46,017 nt of DNA. It comes from an uncultured Opitutales bacterium (GTDB lineage: Bacteria; Verrucomicrobiota; Verrucomicrobiia; Opitutales; Intestinicryptomonadaceae). Numbering within the stretch: the first letter of the stretch is position 1; the number at the start of each line of letters is the position of its first letter. Shown piece after piece: positions 43,316 through 46,017 of the stretch. Both the position numbers and the translations under genes were made by a program. The DNA lies in the NCBI GenBank assembly GCA_900548185.1, contig URJJ01000021.1, forward strand, positions 1 through 46,017, given 5' to 3'. The notes under the pieces were generated by a model, which was not told where the DNA came from, did no database searches, and was given only the letters and a program-made list of their open reading frames with translations.

Positions 43316-43966
43316 ATGCGTTTCATACTGGTTTTCTGTTTCGCGCTGTTTGCTCTCCCCGCGCTTTGCCGCGCCGGACTCGTATTTGAAAGGGCGTCTC
43401 TGGACGCCGAGGCGAATCCGTGCGACGCGGTTTTCAAATTCACCTTCCGCTTCAGGAACGCTGGCCCCGAAACCGTGAAAATAGCGGACATTTCTACTTC
43501 CTGCGGCTGCACGCGGGCGGAGGCCGACAGGCCCTCCTACGCCCCCGGGGAAGAGGGGGCCGTATTGGGAGAATTTGAGATAGGGGACCGCCGTGGGAGG
43601 CAGGAGGTCCGGATAGCCGTTTCCTCCGGCCTTCCCGGCTCGCCCCGGACGGTCCTTTCGCTGAACCTGGACATCCCGGAGGTTCTTGCTCTGTCGCGCA
43701 GGATGCTCTTTTGGAAGCTCGGTTCGGAGGCCGCCCCGCAGGCAGTGAGGCTCGGCCTTTCAAAAAAATTCGGGGCGAAAATTTTGGAGGCCGTTTCGGA
43801 AAGCCCGGAATTTTCGGCCAAACTCCTGCCGGACGGGGAGGGTGGAGCCTTGCTGGAAGTCGCGCCGCAGTCGCTTGCAAAGCCTCTGAAATCGAGGGTG
43901 CGCATCCTATGCAAAACCGGGCGGGGGTGCGAAAAGGTGTTTTTTGTGCATCTTATCGCGATGTAG
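43316..43966 (+). CDS. DUF1573 domain exported protein
   Basis: 216 residues. The signal peptide (MRFILVFCFALFALPALCRA) is likely cut at about residue 20. The mature N-terminal domain carries the DUF1573 pattern ISTSCGCTRAE (C63, C65), an immunoglobulin-like fold common in Bacteroidetes and PVC exported proteins and of unknown exact role. The second half (about 125-216) is less typical. The ATG at 43316 is preferred over an in-frame ATG 14 codons upstream because it starts the signal peptide; no Shine-Dalgarno is seen, only T/A-rich sequence. Flanked by the YgjP-like gene and glgA on the same strand. Confidence 0.85.
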   Translation: MRFILVFCFALFALPALCRAGLVFERASLDAEANPCDAVFKFTFRFRNAGPETVKIADISTSCGCTRAEADRPSYAPGEEGAVLGEFEIGDRRGRQEVRIAVSSGLPGSPRTVLSLNLDIPEVLALSRRMLFWKLGSEAAPQAVRLGLSKKFGAKILEAVSESPEFSAKLLPDGEGGALLEVAPQSLAKPLKSRVRILCKTGRGCEKVFFVHLIAM

Positions 43967-44049
43967 GCGCGCTTTTTTCAGATTTTTATATGTTTGGAAA
44001 ACAGCGCAATATGAAAAATCTCCGCGCGCCGCATCCGCTTATAAAAGCC

Positions 44050-44078
44050 TTGACAGGCCCGCGCGGAAATGGGATTTT
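44050..44078 (+). promoter_or_regulatory. Candidate glgA promoter
   Basis: TTGACA (44050-44055) followed after 17 bases by GATTTT (44073-44078). The -10 is weak; the glgA ATG is 59 bases downstream. Confidence 0.35.
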
Positions 44079-44137
44079 TTAAAACTTAATGCGCCGGCTT
44101 CCGGCCGTGATTGCAGCCACCAAAAAGCGTTTTGCCT

Positions 44138-45604
44138 ATGAAAATACTGATGGTTTCACCGGAGTGCGCGCCCTTTTCAAAAGTGGGCGGGCTCGCTGAC
44201 ATGGTTTCGTCGCTTTCAAAGGAGCTTGCGGAGCGCGGGCACGACGTCAGGATTCTGACGCCTTTTTATTCCTGCGTAAAAGTGCGCGGAGGGTTCGAGC
44301 CTGCGCTGCCTTTCATGGGGGTCCGCATGGGCTGCGGCATCGAGGAATTCTGCTCCGTATGGCGCGCCCCCCTCGGCGGGGCGTCCGCGTATTTTCTGGA
44401 ATTCAACCGCTATTACGACCGCCCCGGCATATATAACGACGGCGCCTCGTCCTATCCCGATAACGGCGGCCGCTTCGCGTTTCTTTGCAAGGCCGCCATC
44501 GACTTCTGCCAGGCGTCCGCGTGGATTCCGGACGTCATCCACTGCCACGACTGGACTTCGGGGTTTGTCCCCATGTACCTGAATACCACCCACCGCCATG
44601 CGCCCGTGGGCCGCGCCGCCACGGTCTTTACAATCCACAACATGCAGCACCAGGGGATATTTCCCCCCGACCTCCTCAACTATGCCGGCCTGCCCGCAAG
44701 CGAGGTGTTCAGGCCCGACAACTGCGAGGCGCTCGGGAACGTGAACATGATGAAGGGCGCCATTTACAACTCGACGAAGGTCTCCACCGTCAGCCCGACT
44801 TATGCGCGCGAAATACGCACCCCCGGGTTCGGCTGCGGCCTCGACTGGCTCATGCGCTTCAAGGCGGCCGACACTGTTGGCATCGTAAACGGAATCGACT
44901 ATTCCGAGTGGAATCCGGCCACCGATTCCCTGATTCCCGCGAACTATTCGGCTTCCGACATGTCCGGGAAGGCGGCCTGCAAGGCCGCGCTCCAGGCGCG
45001 CATGGGCCTTTCAGCCGACCCTTCCGTGCCGGTTTTCGGGGTGGTGTCGCGCCTGTACGACCAGAAGGGTTTGGACCTGCTTGCGGCGATAGTGTCGCCG
45101 CTTATGGACAACATGAAAATCCAGATAGCCCTCCTCGGCAGCGGAGAGCCCTGGCTCCAGGACGCCTTTTCGCGCCTCGCCTCATCCTATCCCGGCAGGA
45201 TGGGCGTGCATATCGGCTACGACAACGCCCTCTCGCACCTCATCGAGGCCGGCTCCGACTTTTTCGTCATGCCAAGCCGCTTTGAGCCGTGCGGGCTGAA
45301 CCAGCTTTACTCCATGGCCTACGGCACGCCCCCCGTGGCACGCTCAACCGGCGGCCTGGCCGACACCATATCCCAGTACGACGAAAAAACCGGCGCAGGC
45401 GACGGCTTCCTCTTTTCCGACGCCACAACTTCGGCGCTTTATAACACCCTTGGCTGGGCGTGCTCCACCTACTACGACAGGCCGGGGGACCTCGCGCGGA
45501 TGCGCTTGAGCGGCATGTCGCGCGACTTCTCCTGGAAGCGCTCGGCGGCCGAATATTCAGACCTCTACGGGTGGGCCGTCGCCGCCCGCTCGCCCCAAAA
45601 GTAA
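44138..45604 (+). CDS. glgA: Glycogen synthase (ADP-glucose type)
   Basis: 488-residue GT5 glucosyltransferase that extends alpha-1,4-glucan from ADP-glucose. KVGGLADM near the N-terminus (K15) is the ADP-glucose-binding motif. Family blocks DVIHCHDWTSGFVP, TIHNMQHQGIFPPDLL, STVSPTYAREI, GVVSRLYDQKGLDLL and SRFEPCGLNQLYSMAYGTPP (with the catalytic Glu) are all intact. The ATG at 44138 matches the family N-terminus; an earlier in-frame TTG is ignored. The next gene starts 4 bases after the stop. No other glycogen gene is in the window. Confidence 0.97.
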   Translation: MKILMVSPECAPFSKVGGLADMVSSLSKELAERGHDVRILTPFYSCVKVRGGFEPALPFMGVRMGCGIEEFCSVWRAPLGGASAYFLEFNRYYDRPGIYNDGASSYPDNGGRFAFLCKAAIDFCQASAWIPDVIHCHDWTSGFVPMYLNTTHRHAPVGRAATVFTIHNMQHQGIFPPDLLNYAGLPASEVFRPDNCEALGNVNMMKGAIYNSTKVSTVSPTYAREIRTPGFGCGLDWLMRFKAADTVGIVNGIDYSEWNPATDSLIPANYSASDMSGKAACKAALQARMGLSADPSVPVFGVVSRLYDQKGLDLLAAIVSPLMDNMKIQIALLGSGEPWLQDAFSRLASSYPGRMGVHIGYDNALSHLIEAGSDFFVMPSRFEPCGLNQLYSMAYGTPPVARSTGGLADTISQYDEKTGAGDGFLFSDATTSALYNTLGWACSTYYDRPGDLARMRLSGMSRDFSWKRSAAEYSDLYGWAVAARSPQK

Positions 45605-45608
45605 AGCG

Positions 45609-45966
45609 ATGGCGTTTTCAAGGTCCGCACAGCGCATATACGACAGGGCGGCCGTCGAGGCCCGCTTCAGGAATTTCGACCCCGGGTGGGAGGCCGGTTT
45701 CACCCGCGCCGAGCTCAGGGAGGGGCGCAGGCTGTACCGGGCGGGATGCGTGAAGGCTTTGGAGCTGCGCGAGCGGCTCGCGGTGGCGTCGCTTCGCCTG
45801 GATGACGGAAGCGAGCCGTACTGCGTGCTCGATTTTGAAGGGTCGGGGTTTTCCGTGCGCGGCTCCAGCGGCGACGACTCCCTGAATAGGATTTACGCGG
45901 TTGCCGGCATGTACGAGGTTGAGGAGCTCGTGGCAGACGAGGCGTCCCCCATCGGCTATGTCCCGC
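45609..45966 (+). CDS. 5' fragment of unidentified protein, possibly SNF2-helicase N-terminal region
   Basis: About 119 codons are open from ATG 45609 until the adapter begins at 45967; the 3' part is missing because the contig ends. The visible peptide (RFRNFDPGWEAGFT, LREGRRLYRAGCV, IYAVAGMYEVEELVADE) lacks a signal peptide or membrane segment. From memory it resembles the N-terminal extension of SNF2-type helicases in Verrucomicrobia, but no helicase motif is in range. Close packing after glgA (4-base gap) suggests cotranscription. Confidence 0.6.
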
Positions 45967-46017
45967 CTGTCTCTTATACACATCTCCGAGCCCACGAGAC
46001 CCTAAGACATCTCGTAT
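45967..46017. other. Nextera sequencing adapter (artefact)
   Basis: The 19-base mosaic end (45967-45985), the read-2 adapter remainder (45986-46000), an 8-base index CCTAAGAC (46001-46008) and ATCTCGTAT of the P7 primer (46009-46017). Translation through it yields the familiar artefact peptide MCIRDR on the minus strand. Confidence 0.98.

Noticed and set aside
1..46017. CRISPR array, rRNA or tRNA genes
   Set aside because: No regularly spaced direct repeats and no cloverleaf or rRNA-like segment was found in the intergenic regions that I read.

Overview
This window is one assembled metagenomic-type contig. It carries Illumina Nextera adapter sequence at both physical ends (1-48 and 45967-46017), so the biological sequence is about 49-45966. 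Most of it is GC-rich, tightly packed chromosomal DNA. The gene set is mainly housekeeping: long-form PurL, class II NrdJ, a b558-type SdhCAB complex, AlaS, LeuB, GlnD, SecA and GlgA. With it come a carboxynorspermidine pathway, an NSS transporter with a MetS-like small partner, and mostly weak Shine-Dalgarno sites. Together these suggest a Verrucomicrobiota/PVC bacterium (perhaps Opitutae). That assignment is inference from gene content and style; no rRNA or marker tree is available here.

Layout. 145-2453 (+): CBS-domain hemolysin-like membrane protein and a Gfo/Idh/MocA oxidoreductase, overlapping by one base. 2677-6408 (+): purL with its own terminator. 6409-7104: long non-coding leader. 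7105-10539 (+): nrdJ with a strong terminator. 10.68-13.5 kb: clearly AT-rich accessory island holding a secreted Cys-rich protein and a HEYGH metallopeptidase (both minus) and a frameshifted tyrosine recombinase (plus). 13622-17212 (-): sdhCAB with terminator. 17465-18992 (+): corA-like transporter and a membrane protein. 19087-20082 (-): small secreted protein with a decayed tandem paralogue behind it. 20310-26615 (-): leuB-alaS-carboxynorspermidine dehydrogenase-nspC. 26748-30773 (+): glnD and an MFS transporter. 30832-35661 (-): overlapping four-gene unit of Na+/H+ antiporter, dihydrolipoamide dehydrogenase-like flavoprotein, NSS symporter and MetS-like protein. 35795-39788 (-): DUF2062 protein, secA and a small exported protein. 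39930-45966 (+): ClC channel, mazG, YgjP-like hydrolase, DUF1573 protein, glgA and a gene cut by the contig end.

Themes. The core genes cover nucleotide supply (PurL, NrdJ, MazG), respiration (SdhCAB), polyamine synthesis, nitrogen signalling (GlnD), ion handling (CorA, NhaD-like, NSS, ClC), protein export (SecA) and glycogen synthesis (GlgA). Many intergenic regions carry a TTGACA-like box at plausible -35 distance from a degenerate AT box. The least explained parts are the AT-rich island between nrdJ and sdhB, the tandem secreted pair near 19-20 kb, and the unusual Na+-coupled operon.
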